The notes under the pieces: model-generated
Database searches by the model: none
What the model saw: the letters and a program-made list of their open reading frames with translations, nothing else
What the model was told of the DNA's origin: nothing
Origin: an uncultured Mycoplasmataceae bacterium
GTDB taxonomy: Bacteria; Bacillota_I; Bacilli_A; Mycoplasmatales; Mycoplasmoidaceae
Assembly: GCA_949282725.1 (NCBI GenBank)
Contig: CASDPP010000003.1
Span: 132,289 to 176,094, forward strand
DNA: 43,806 bases
Reading direction: 5' to 3'
In this document: one piece after another, positions 32,787-43,806 of the stretch
Layout of the letters: each line of letters opens with the position of its first letter
Numbering within the stretch: the stretch's first letter is position 1
Made by a program: the position numbers and the translations under genes

Positions 32787-34106
32787 TTAAATTATTCCTT
32801 TTGAAATTAGTTCATTTCTGATTCTATCAGATTCAGGATAATTTTTTTGTTCCAGTGCATCTTTTCATTTAGAAATTAATTCATGTTCTAATTCAAGTGG
32901 GTTTTTATATTCTATACCTAAAATTTGTAATTCATTAACTTGATATACAATAATTTTACTTAAATCAATATAATTTTTTTGTTTTATTAAACTTGAAATA
33001 CTTTTATTTTGTTCAATAAATTCTTTTATTGCATTAGGAAAATCTAAATCATTATTTAAATGAAAAGAAAATTTTTCATCTAAAGCATTGTTATATTCAA
33101 TTACTGATGCATCAACTTGATGAGAAGATAAGAATAAATTAATAATACCCAAATTAATATTTTTTTTAATTTTAATAAAATCTTTTTTTATTTGTTCTAA
33201 TAACTCATATGAAAAATTAATTGGATTTTCATATTTTGTTTGGTAAAAAAATCATCTAATAATTTCATACGAATAAACATTTAATAAGTTTTTTACCAAA
33301 ACAAAATTATTAAGAGATTTGGACATTTTTTCATTGTTTATTGTTACATGGCCAACATAAACTCAATTTTTAGCTAGATTTTTATTTGTTAAAGCAACAT
33401 TTTGAGCATTTTCATTTTCATGATGAGGAAATTTTAAATCTACTCCACCACCATGAATTGTAATTTGTTCTGCTAGATGCTTGTTAATAATAGAAACACA
33501 TTCAGTATGTCAACCAGGTCTACCTTTTGATCACGGACTTTCTCAATTTAATCCAACATTAGTTTTTTTTCATAAAACAAAATCTAATGGAGATTTTTTA
33601 TGAATTGAATTATCAATTCTTACATTTTTAATTAAAGAATCGATGTTTTGTTTTGATATGCAACCATAGTCTTTATATTTTTTAACTGAAAAATAAACAT
33701 CACCATTTTTAACATATGCATATCCCGCATCAATTAATTTTTGAATAATTGAAATAATATTTTCAATATTTGTAGAAACTTTTTCAAAGGGAATTTCCAA
33801 AATATTTAAAGAACGTAAAACATCAACATAGTTTTTAAAATAGTGTTCAGAAATTTCTGGTTCAGTTTTATTAGTTTCTTGCGCAACTTTAATAATTTTA
33901 TCATCAATGTCTGTAATATTAGATAAAACAATAACTTTTCTCCTTTGTTGAAGTAAAAAGCGGTGTAAAACATCGAAAGTTATCGCTGGTCTAATATTTC
34001 CTATATGAACATCGTTATAAACTGTTGGACCGCAATAATAAATACTAATTACCTCATCATCAGGTAATTTATTTATTTTTCCTGTCAATGCATCATATAT
34101 CTTCAT
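32787..34106 (-). CDS. cysS: cysteinyl-tRNA synthetase
   Basis: This class I synthetase charges tRNA-Cys. Its 439 residues are slightly short for the family (about 460). The zinc that selects cysteine is bound by Cys25, Cys203, His228 and Glu232, all present. The HIGH motif reads HIGN (34-37) within [17 protein letters not shown], and KMSKS is at 260-264. The C-terminal helical domain is reduced but ends with the usual [20 protein letters not shown] block. It begins two bases after atpD, exactly where atpC would be expected, and is followed one base later by the methyltransferase. Confidence 0.96.
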
Positions 34107-34108
34107 AT

Positions 34109-36410
<2,302 letters not shown>

Positions 36411-36412
36411 AA

Positions 36413-37915
36413 TTAAGATTTTAATTTAACATATTGGTTGATAAATTTTTGCATTTCTTTTTTTAATTCATCATACGTTTTATCTGTTAATTCTTTTGCT
36501 TTGATAATTTCATTTTTAATTTTTAATTTGTTAAAGTGATTTAATAAAGCAATTTTAAAGTTAAAGATGTCATCAACTGCAATGTATTTAATAAATTTTT
36601 CTTTAATAGAAAATAAAAGAATAATTTCTTCATATTGACTATAAGGTTTGTTTTCTTGTTGTTTAATCATTTCATTAACTCTTTGCCCATGGTCTAGAAC
36701 CTTTTTAGTTTCTGCATCTAAATCACTACCAAATTGACTAAAAGTATTTAGTTCAGAATATTGAGCCAATTCTAATTTTAACGAACTTGATGTTTGTTTG
36801 ATCGCTTTAACTTGAGCAGCAGATCCAACCCGTGAAACTGATAAACCGGCACTTATTGCAGGACGATTACCGGCATTAAACATATCAGTATCCATAAATA
36901 ATTGTCCATCAGTAATTGAAATTACATTTGTAGGAATATAAGCAGAAATATCCCCTGCTTGAGTTTCAATTATTGGTAAAGATGTAATAGAACCACCACC
37001 ATTAAATTTATTCATTCTTCCAGATCTTTCTAATAAACGAGAATGAAGATAAAAGATATCACCAGGATAAGCTTCTCTTCCCGGAGGTCTTTTTAATAAT
37101 AAAGAGATAGTACGATAAGCAACAGCGTGTTTAGATAAGTCATCATAAACAATTAAAACGTCTTTTCCATTAGCCATTCATTCTTCACCAATAGTTGTTG
37201 CTGTATAAGGAGCAATATACTTTAAAGCAGGTAAATCACTAGCTGAAGCCGAAACAATTGTTGTATATTTCATTGCATCATGTGATTCAAGAGTTTTAAC
37301 TAATTGAGAAATAGAAGAGTTTTTTTGTCCTATTGCAACATAAATACAATGTACATTTTTTCCTTTTTGATTAATAATAGTATCTATTGCTATTGTTGTT
37401 TTACCTGTTTGTCTATCACCAATAATTAATTCTCTTTGTCCCTTTCCAATAGGAAACATTGAATCGATAGATAAAATTCCTGTTTCTAATGGTTGGTTAA
37501 CTGTCATTCTTGTCATAACACCAGGAGCAACCTTTTCAATAGGCATCATTTTTTTTGTTTTAATTGGTTCTTTACCATCAATTGCTATACCTAGAGGGTT
37601 TAGAATTCTTCCAGTTAATTCATCACCTACAGGAACAGAAATAATTTGGTTAGTTCTTTTTACTATTGATCCTTCTTGAACATCTTGATATTCACCTAAT
37701 AATACAACACCAACAACATCTTCTTCAAGGTTTAGCGCTAAACCATATAAACCATTAGAAAATTCAACTAATTCATTTAACATGACGTTTTTTAAACCAC
37801 TAACATATGCAATACTATCACCAATAGAAATAACTTTTCCTTCTTCACTAAAAGAAACGTTAGATGCATATTTTTGAATTCTTGCTTTTATGATTGAACT
37901 AAAATTATTAGACAT
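36413..37915 (-). CDS. atpA: F-type ATP synthase subunit alpha
   Basis: This is the non-catalytic nucleotide-binding F1 subunit, 500 residues, close to the family's 500-515. The P-loop is GDRQTGKTT, Walker B is [16 protein letters not shown], and the arginine finger lies in [34 protein letters not shown] is the usual middle block. The end ([17 protein letters not shown] onward) is typical. It starts five bases after atpH with a GGAGG ribosome binding site and ends two bases before atpG. Confidence 0.97.
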
Positions 37916-37920
37916 ATTTT

Positions 37921-38445
37921 TTAACCTCCATATTTAATATTGTTAATTTTTGTTTTAATGGTATTATCGATAGTAAATGAATCAGAAACAATTTTTACAC
38001 CGCCAATTAAATTTTTATCAATAGCGAAAGTGTATTTAACATTCATATTAGTTTTTTTATTTAATATGTTTTTAATGTTGTTTAATTGTTTAGAATTTAA
38101 TGGAAAAGCAGAATAGATTTTAACAAGTTTAGTTTTTGTATATTCAAAATATATTGAAATAAATTTATTTAAGATATTTAGAATGCTTTTTGTTTGATTC
38201 AAATCAATTACTGTTCAAATAAAATAAATAAAAAGATTATTAAATTTTTTGTTGAATATTTCTTGAATAACTTTTTTCTTTTTGTTTTTATCAATTGATA
38301 AATCTATAAGAAATTCATTAAACATTTGATTAGATTTTACAATGTCCAATAAAGTTAATGAATTACGATAAAAAACATTTAATAATTTTTGATTTAAACC
38401 AATATCAAAAAGGGTTAAAGAGAATTTTTCATAGTCATTATTCAT
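37921..38445 (-). CDS. atpH: F-type ATP synthase subunit delta
   Basis: Delta links the b stalk to the top of F1. The 174 residues form a helical N-terminal domain and a small C-terminal domain ending [20 protein letters not shown], the family's most conserved block. Conservation elsewhere is low, as usual for delta. I chose the ATG at 38445 over one six codons upstream (38463), because a run of five G on the mRNA lies six bases before it and the overlap with atpF is then eight bases. The order F-H-A supports the call. Confidence 0.9.
37925..37929 (-). promoter_or_regulatory. Shine-Dalgarno GGAGG of atpA
   Basis: GGAGG on the mRNA lies nine bases before the atpA ATG and encodes the last glycines of atpH. 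Confidence 0.65.
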
Positions 38446-39058
38446 ATTTATCCCCCTTTTCATTGTTAATAATTGTTAATATTTCATCAACAAATTTATC
38501 ATTATCTTTTTTAGATATTTTCTTTTGTAATAATTTTTCTGTTGCATCTAAAGCAATAGAAACAATTTCGTCATGCATATTTTTAGATATTTCTTTTTTA
38601 AGGTTTTCAGCATCTATCAATGCATTTTCAGAAATAATTTGAGCATTTTTCTTTCCTTCAGCTTCTAACTTTTCTTTAATTTCATACGCTTGAACATTTG
38701 CATCATCAATAATTTGTTGTGCTTGATTAATAGCAGTAACTTTTTCTTTTTGTGCTTCAGCTAATTTTTTAAGTGCCTCATTACGAGATTCTTCAGCTTC
38801 TTTTATTTGTCCTTCAATATAATCATGTCTTTTTGATATACTATCTTTTGTTGGTTTTCAAACGAATCAAGCCATAATGATTATTAAAATAATTGTGGCA
38901 ACGATATGTGATACAAAGACTCATAAATTTGGGAAAAGATTGTTAATAATTTCTGACGAGTCTATTGGTGCGCAACTAGTAAGGAAAAAAAGTGAAAAAC
39001 CTAATAACAAAGTTATTAGTAAAAATTTACATAAAAATTTTTGTATCTTTTTTTCCAT
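38438..39058 (-). CDS. atpF: F-type ATP synthase subunit b, lipoprotein form
   Basis: Subunit b is the peripheral stalk that holds F1 to the membrane. The 206 residues start with a signal peptide ending in the lipobox FFLTSC (Cys29), then a membrane helix (about 44-66, ending IMAWFVWKPTKD), then a long charged coiled coil. A lipid-modified b subunit is known from Mycoplasma pneumoniae, so the extra N-terminal part is a group trait rather than an error. The coil residues YIEGQIKEAEESRNEALKKL are typical. It overlaps atpH by eight bases. Confidence 0.95.
38452..38456 (-). promoter_or_regulatory. G-rich ribosome binding site of atpH
   Basis: The mRNA reads AAAGGGGGAU, with the five G six bases before the ATG at 38445. 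It is weaker than GGAGG but supports this start over 38463. Confidence 0.5.
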
Positions 39059-39068
39059 TATTAATTAA

Positions 39069-39085
39069 AATAAAATGTTGTTTTA

Positions 39086-39087
<2 letters not shown>
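39069..39087 (-). repeat. short stem-loop between atpE and atpF
   Basis: AATAAAA and TTTTATT are separated by five bases, giving a 7-bp A+T stem that overlaps the atpE stop codon. It has no following T run on the minus strand, so it is not a terminator. Confidence 0.4.
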
Positions 39088-39395
<308 letters not shown>

Positions 39396-39415
39396 TATAT
39401 TTAATAAAAAATAAT

Positions 39416-40621
39416 TTATTTTTTATATTTATCTGTATATAGCTTTGCAAGACCACCAAGACTTGTTTCACGATATTCAGGTTTTAGATCTTCCCCTGTT
39501 TTCTTCTCTACTTTAACAATATCATCTAAATTAAATACATCATGAATTCCATTAGTTAAAATAGATTGATTAGCTGCATCAATAGCTCTTACAGAAACAC
39601 TTGCGTTTCTTTCTATACAAGGACAAAATACATAACCTAAAACCGGATCACAAGTTAATCCTAAATGATGTTCAATACCGATTATTGCTGCAGTTTCAAT
39701 TGCATTGATATTACCACCTAATAAATAAGCATAACCAGCTGCCGCCATTGAACAAGCAACTCCAATTTCCGCTTGACAACCACCCGTAGCACCCGCCACT
39801 AAACCGTTTGTTTTAAAAATATTACCAATTACCCCAGCAACTGCTAAAGCTTCAATAATTTTATTATCTTTAAATCCTTTATGTTTTTTTGCATAATAAA
39901 AAACAGCAGGGATAATTCCTGTTGATCCTAATGTTGGAGCTGTAACAACTTCACCACCAATAACATTTATTTCACTTACAGCATAAGCATACGCCATAGT
40001 GTAATAAACTGAATTTTTATCATATTTTTTCTTTTTCAAATTTTCTAAAAATAAATGTGCTTTTCTATGTAATTTAATTGGTTTTTTGAATGACTCTTTT
40101 TCTTTTAAACCCTTTAAAATTCCTGATTGCATTACATTTCAAACAGTAGATAAATATTTAAATCCATTAGGATCAAAATATTTAACATATTCAACTAAAT
40201 TTTTCTTTTTAGAAAGACATCATTTTTTAATTTCTTCAAAGTTTTTTTGTGGATAAACATTTAAATTTTTTGGTTCTTTTTCACCTTCTATTTTAATAGC
40301 TCCACCACCAACAGAATAAGCTCTAATTTCAGCTATTTTTTTCTTTTTCTTAAAACCAATAACATCCATTGTATTAGGGTGATTACACTTAGTTTTAATA
40401 TCAAAAATAATGTTTGTTTTAATTTTATTAGTAACTGATAATATTGCTTGGTCGGTATGGTGTCCTTTTCCTGTTAATGCCAACGATCCATATAAAATAA
40501 CTTTAATTTCATCAACATCTTTGTATTTAGAAATAAAGAATTTCATTATTCTAAATGGTCCAATTGTGTGTGAACTACTAGGTCCTTTGCCAAAACGATA
40601 TAATTCAGATAAAGTTTCCAT
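39416..40621 (-). CDS. sdaA: L-serine dehydratase, iron-sulfur type
   Basis: The enzyme converts L-serine to pyruvate and ammonia. This is the single-chain form with the beta domain first (ELYRFGKGPSSSHTIGP, GSLALTGKGHHTD) and the alpha domain second, 401 residues. The cluster cysteines are Cys282 (GATGGCQAEIG), Cys324 (GLTCDPV) and Cys335 (PCIERNA), with the same 42- and 11-residue spacing as in Escherichia coli SdaA. The window also holds feoAB, which would supply iron. It is divergent from acetate kinase, with a palindrome in between, and 60 bases ahead of the atp cluster. Confidence 0.95.
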
Positions 40622-40625
40622 AAAA

Positions 40626-40649
40626 ATAATCTATCATATAGATTATAAT
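40626..40649. promoter_or_regulatory. palindrome and overlapping -10 elements, sdaA / ackA
   Basis: ATAATCTAT and its exact complement ATAGATTAT are separated by three bases (40626-40646). The 37-base gap between the divergent genes is mostly this palindrome. TATAAT for ackA (40644-40649) ends nine bases before its ATG, and TATAAT for sdaA (40647-40642, minus) lies in the same place. A dimeric regulator bound here would block both promoters. Confidence 0.6.
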
Positions 40650-40658
40650 TAATTTTAT

Positions 40659-41870
40659 ATGAGTAATGTTAATATTTCTAAAGATAAAAAAATCTTAATT
40701 ATAAATGCCGGAAGTAGTTCAATAAAATTTAAGGTATTTAATCAAAAAAACTTTAAAGTTATATCATCTGGAATTTGTGAAAGAATTGGTATTTCTGGAC
40801 ATTTTACAATTAAGTATTATAAAAACAGTAAATTAGAAATATATAGTAAAGATATTGATTTACCTAATTACGAAGTATCTATCAAATTGGTTATTGATTC
40901 ATTAATTAAATATGGTGTTATTAAAAATATTAATGAATTTGTAGGAATCGGTCACCGAATTGTTCAAGGTGGAGATACATTTAAAGATAGTGCAATAATT
41001 GATGCTAAATCAGCTAAACAAATAGAAAAATTTATTAGATTAGCTCCTTTACATAATAAGCCAGAATTAGATGTAATTAATGTATTTAGAAAACTATTAC
41101 CAAAAGTTAAAAACGTTGCTGCATTTGATACATCATTTCATACTACTATTCCAAAAATTAATCACACATATCCAATTAATGTTGAAGTTGCTAAAAAACA
41201 TGAAATTAAAAGATATGGAGCTCATGGAACATCTTATAAGTATATAAATCAAGAAATGCAAAAAATTCTTAAAAAGAAAAATGTTAACTTGGTTGTCTGT
41301 CATATTGGAAATGGTGCTTCTATTTGTGCTATTAAAGATTCTAAATCATATAATACTTCAATGGGTTTAACACCATTAGAAGGATTAATGATGGGTACAA
41401 GATGTGGAGATATTGATCCATCTATTATTATTTATTTAATTCAACAAGGAATGAATGTTAATGAAGTAAATGATGTTGTTAATAAAAAATCAGGTTTATT
41501 AGGCATGGTAAAAACTAATGACATGAGAGATATTTTACAAAAAATTAAAAAAGGAAATCAATATGATTTTGCAGTTGAATTATATACCAAAAGAATCGCT
41601 GATTACATCATTAAATATGTTAATGATTTAAATAACAAAGTAGATGGAATTATTTTTACTGCTGGAGTTGCTGAAAATAATTTAGTTATAATTAAAAAAG
41701 TAATTGAAAAAATTAATTTATTCAAATTAGATATCAATTCAAAACTAGATAATAAGTACGATTTTTATCGTTTGATTTCAACACCTAAATCAAAATTTAA
41801 AATTTATCAACTAAGAACTGATGAAGAATTAATGATTGCAAAAGATGTAGTTCGTTTAAGCAAAAAATAG
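40659..41870 (+). CDS. ackA: acetate kinase
   Basis: Acetate kinase makes ATP from acetyl phosphate, the last step of pyruvate fermentation to acetate. The 403 residues are normal in length. Motifs: ILIINAGSSSIKFKVF at the N-terminus, GHRIVQGGD, the AFDTSFHTTIP block, RYGAHGTSYKY with the active-site His, MGTRCGDIDPS, and the C-terminal TAGVAENN (usual form TGGIGEN). The Gly in that last block is replaced by Ala twice, a mild change. Its stop abuts that of pgi on the other strand. Confidence 0.97.
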   Translation: MSNVNISKDKKILIINAGSSSIKFKVFNQKNFKVISSGICERIGISGHFTIKYYKNSKLEIYSKDIDLPNYEVSIKLVIDSLIKYGVIKNINEFVGIGHRIVQGGDTFKDSAIIDAKSAKQIEKFIRLAPLHNKPELDVINVFRKLLPKVKNVAAFDTSFHTTIPKINHTYPINVEVAKKHEIKRYGAHGTSYKYINQEMQKILKKKNVNLVVCHIGNGASICAIKDSKSYNTSMGLTPLEGLMMGTRCGDIDPSIIIYLIQQGMNVNEVNDVVNKKSGLLGMVKTNDMRDILQKIKKGNQYDFAVELYTKRIADYIIKYVNDLNNKVDGIIFTAGVAENNLVIIKKVIEKINLFKLDINSKLDNKYDFYRLISTPKSKFKIYQLRTDEELMIAKDVVRLSKK

Positions 41871-43152
41871 TTATTTTTTGTTTAATAAACTAAACATATT
41901 CTTTTTGTATGCTTCTACACCAGGTTGATTGAATGGATTGATTTTTAATAAATAACCACTCATCATTGCTGCTTTTGATAATCACATAAATAAATAACCA
42001 TAGTGATATGCATCTGATTTGTCAATTTCGATAATTAAATTATCAATTTTGCCTTTAGTAGAATGAGCACTAATAGTTCCTTTAAATGCCATTTTATTAA
42101 CATCATTTAAATTTCAACCGTCAAGATATTTTAATTTATCTACATTATCTTTAATTTTTAAATTAACCTCATGTTTAGGTTTATTAACTCATAGAGTTGT
42201 TTCTACAAAGTTTTTATTACCTTCTTGTAAGTATTGACCAATAGAGTGCAAGTCTGTTGTGAACAAACTTGTTGTTGGGTATAAAGCTTTATTGTTTTTT
42301 CCTTCTGATTCACCAAAAATTTGTTTTCATTGCTCACCAATGAATTGTAAACTAGGATCATAAACAATAAAATTTTCAATTTTTTTCTTTTTTTCAGTGT
42401 AGAAATAATAACGATAAACAGCATATAAAAAAGCAGAGTTTTCTGAAAGATTAAATGACTTTGTATCTGCTAAAGCTTGCGTTGCTCCTTTTAGTACTTC
42501 TCGAATGTTAATGTCTGCTAAGATCATTGGAAAAATTCCTACTGGAGTTAAAGTAGAAAATCTACCTCCAATATTATTTGGTATTACAAATCTTGTTCAA
42601 TTGTTTTTAATAGCTAGATCATGTAGACAACCAGAATTAGCATCAGTAATAGCAACAATATGATCGTTGGTATATTTAGCTTTAAAATTTTTAAGCATTA
42701 AATTTCTTAGTAAGTTAAAACAAATAGCAGGTTCTAGTGTGGTACCTGATTTTGAAATAACAACAATGACAAATTTTGATTTATTAATTTTTTTCATTAT
42801 TTCATATACATAAGAACTTGCCATGTTATGAAGATAATAAAAATTTATTTTTTGATCAACAATTCCATTACACATTTCAATTGCCGCTCTAATACCAAGA
42901 TATGATCCACCAATTCCTATAAGGACAACATTTTTAATTTTTTCTTTTTTTCATGAATTAGCCTTTTTAATCATTTTGTTTAATTCAGAATTATCAAAAA
43001 AATTGGTTGGGTCAGTTCATCCTGCCATTTCTAAACCAGGAAGATAATTTTTTTTAATTCCCTCACCAATACTAAAAACTTGTTTTTTATATTTTTTTAT
43101 TAATTTTACTTCTGAGGTAGAAAGACAACTATTAGTTATAAATTTCAACATT
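41871..43152 (-). CDS. pgi: glucose-6-phosphate isomerase, start codon unresolved
   Basis: Pgi interconverts glucose-6-phosphate and fructose-6-phosphate. The body is intact, with [40 protein letters not shown] and [15 protein letters not shown], ending [20 protein letters not shown]. The start is a problem. The homologous N-terminus ([18 protein letters not shown]) is in the main frame but has no ATG or GTG before it; the in-frame stop upstream is at 43176-43178. An ATG at 43152, correctly placed about 25 bases after a TATAAT, reads MLKF and then leaves the frame at a TTTT run, reaching a stop two codons later. Removing one T would join them. Either an indel in the sequence, a frameshift, or a non-AUG start explains it. 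Confidence 0.9.
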
Positions 43153-43177
43153 TTAAAATTATTTTATGTATTAATTA

Positions 43178-43183
43178 TTATAA
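43178..43183 (-). promoter_or_regulatory. -10 element of pgi
   Basis: TATAAT on the minus strand ends 25 bases before the ATG at 43152. Between here and the T tract at 43344 the 160 bases are A+T-rich and hold no other recognisable gene or site. Confidence 0.45.
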
Positions 43184-43343
43184 GACAATTAACAATTAGA
43201 CTATAAAATATTTAAGTTTTTTGATAATTTTATTACTTATTGTTGAAGTTTCGCAAAACATGAAATTAAACACACAGAAAATAACAATATAAAATATATT
43301 AAGTTAAATAAGAAAATAACGTTATTTTTATATCTCTTTTGCG

Positions 43344-43364
43344 TTTTTTTTTTTTTTTTTTTTT
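43344..43364 (+). repeat. 21-base homopolymer T tract upstream of the BspA-like gene
   Basis: An uninterrupted run of 21 T directly follows GCG at 43341-43343 and ends 31 bases before the ATG at 43396. It is by far the longest homopolymer in the window. Tracts of this length change size during replication in mycoplasmas, which lack full mismatch repair. Its position covers the -35 region or the -35/-10 spacer of the downstream gene. Confidence 0.95.
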
Positions 43365-43366
43365 GT

Positions 43367-43372
43367 TAAAAT
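43367..43372 (+). promoter_or_regulatory. candidate -10 of the BspA-like gene
   Basis: TAAAAT lies two bases after the T tract; a second candidate, TATAAA, is at 43378-43383. With the first, the T tract fills the whole spacer; with the second, the -35 falls inside the tract. There is no SD before the ATG at 43396. Confidence 0.4.
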
Positions 43373-43395
43373 ATTTATATAAATCAAAAGAAAAT

Positions 43396-43806
43396 ATGAA
43401 AAAAATAAAAACAATTAATAAATTACTAAGTTCATTAACATTATTAAGTCCTTTAGCAGGTATTGGATTTAATAATCAAAATCAAAATACACAAAACGTT
43501 ATTACTGAAAATTACAACAATTCATTGAATAATTATTTTTCATCAAATGAACAAATACAAATGGGTGATATTACTGTTACTGTTGATGGAACAATAATTA
43601 CTAAATATTTTTCAGGAGAAGGTACATTGAAAGTGGATTCTGACATTACTGAAATTGCTACAAACGCTTTTAGTGAATCCATTAATCAATATCATATATT
43701 TTCACTAGATTTATCTCAAGCCACAAGTTTAACTACTATTAGACAAAATGCTTTTAAAAGCACTGAAAAATTAGCAGGAACTATTTCAATTCCTTCTTCT
43801 GTCACA
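43396..43806 (+). CDS. BspA-like leucine-rich-repeat surface protein, N-terminal part
   Basis: The first 137 residues are visible and the frame is open at the right edge. Residues 1-25 (MKKIKTINKLLSSLTLLSPL) look like a signal peptide or anchor without a lipobox cysteine. An Asn/Gln-rich linker follows. From about residue 70 the sequence shows the TpLRR/BspA (LRR_5) pattern: ITEIATNAFSES, then LTTIRQNAFKSTEKLAGTIS and IPSSV, the typical alternation of I..NAF and SIP..V. Such proteins mediate adhesion to host cells or other microbes, and are known from Bacteroidetes, Treponema and Trichomonas. The T tract upstream suggests variable expression. Confidence 0.85.
   Translation, partial: MKKIKTINKLLSSLTLLSPLAGIGFNNQNQNTQNVITENYNNSLNNYFSSNEQIQMGDITVTVDGTIITKYFSGEGTLKVDSDITEIATNAFSESINQYHIFSLDLSQATSLTTIRQNAFKSTEKLAGTISIPSSVT

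Noticed and set aside
42203-42424. A small minus-strand gene inside pgi
   Set aside because: It is in another frame of the conserved pgi coding region ([15 protein letters not shown]) and has no start signals.
43344-43364. The T tract as the tail of a terminator
   Set aside because: No GC-rich or paired stem precedes it, and the upstream gene (pgi) runs the other way.

Overview
This AT-rich window comes from a mollicute (Mycoplasma-type bacterium). Almost every gene contains in-frame UGA that must be read as tryptophan (genetic code 4), for example at conserved Trp positions in AtpB, AtpA, CysS and SigA. Spaces between genes are very short. A perfect or near-perfect TATAAT often lies 6-15 bases before an ATG that has no Shine-Dalgarno (SD) sequence. 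The gene set (FeoAB, iron-sulfur serine dehydratase, PTS plus NanE, a lipoprotein-type AtpF and a BspA-like leucine-rich surface protein) suggests a host-associated species, perhaps of the penetrans/iowae (Malacoplasma) side of the group. That placement is inference; no rRNA is present to test it. I saw no tRNA, rRNA, CRISPR array, insertion sequence or prophage.

Layout. 1-2947 (minus): transketolase, then a multispanning membrane protein cut by the window edge. 3024-15344 (plus): a BMP-type nucleoside ABC transporter (binding protein, double ATPase, two permeases), uracil phosphoribosyltransferase, an AtpI-like protein, ATP synthase subunit a, the housekeeping sigma factor, TrmK, a NIF3-family protein and a membrane-anchored coiled-coil protein. 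15341-23288 (minus): hisS, aspS, nanE, a glucose-family PTS IICB, feoA, feoB. 23390-32085 (plus): SecDF, adenine phosphoribosyltransferase, a C39-peptidase ABC exporter whose ATPase domain has decayed, glycyl-tRNA synthetase, DNA primase. 32087-40621 (minus): L-serine dehydratase, atpE-F-H-A-G-D, cysS, a TrmH-family rRNA methyltransferase. 40659-43806: acetate kinase (plus), glucose-6-phosphate isomerase (minus), and the start of a BspA-like protein (plus) behind a 21-base T tract.

How the genes fit together. The metabolism is fermentative. Sugars enter through the PTS and pass through Pgi and transketolase. Serine is deaminated to pyruvate, and acetate kinase at the end of the pyruvate-acetyl-phosphate route yields ATP. 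The serine dehydratase needs a 4Fe-4S cluster, which fits the presence of FeoAB. Bases and nucleosides are salvaged by the ABC transporter, Upp and Apt. The F-type ATPase is encoded at two places about 28 kb apart on opposite strands, and no epsilon subunit (atpC) follows atpD.

The points most worth a second look are the C39-peptidase/ABC protein with destroyed ATPase motifs, the poly-T tract placed where it would control the BspA-like gene, the split ATP synthase without atpC, the missing in-frame start of pgi, and the palindrome between serine dehydratase and acetate kinase.
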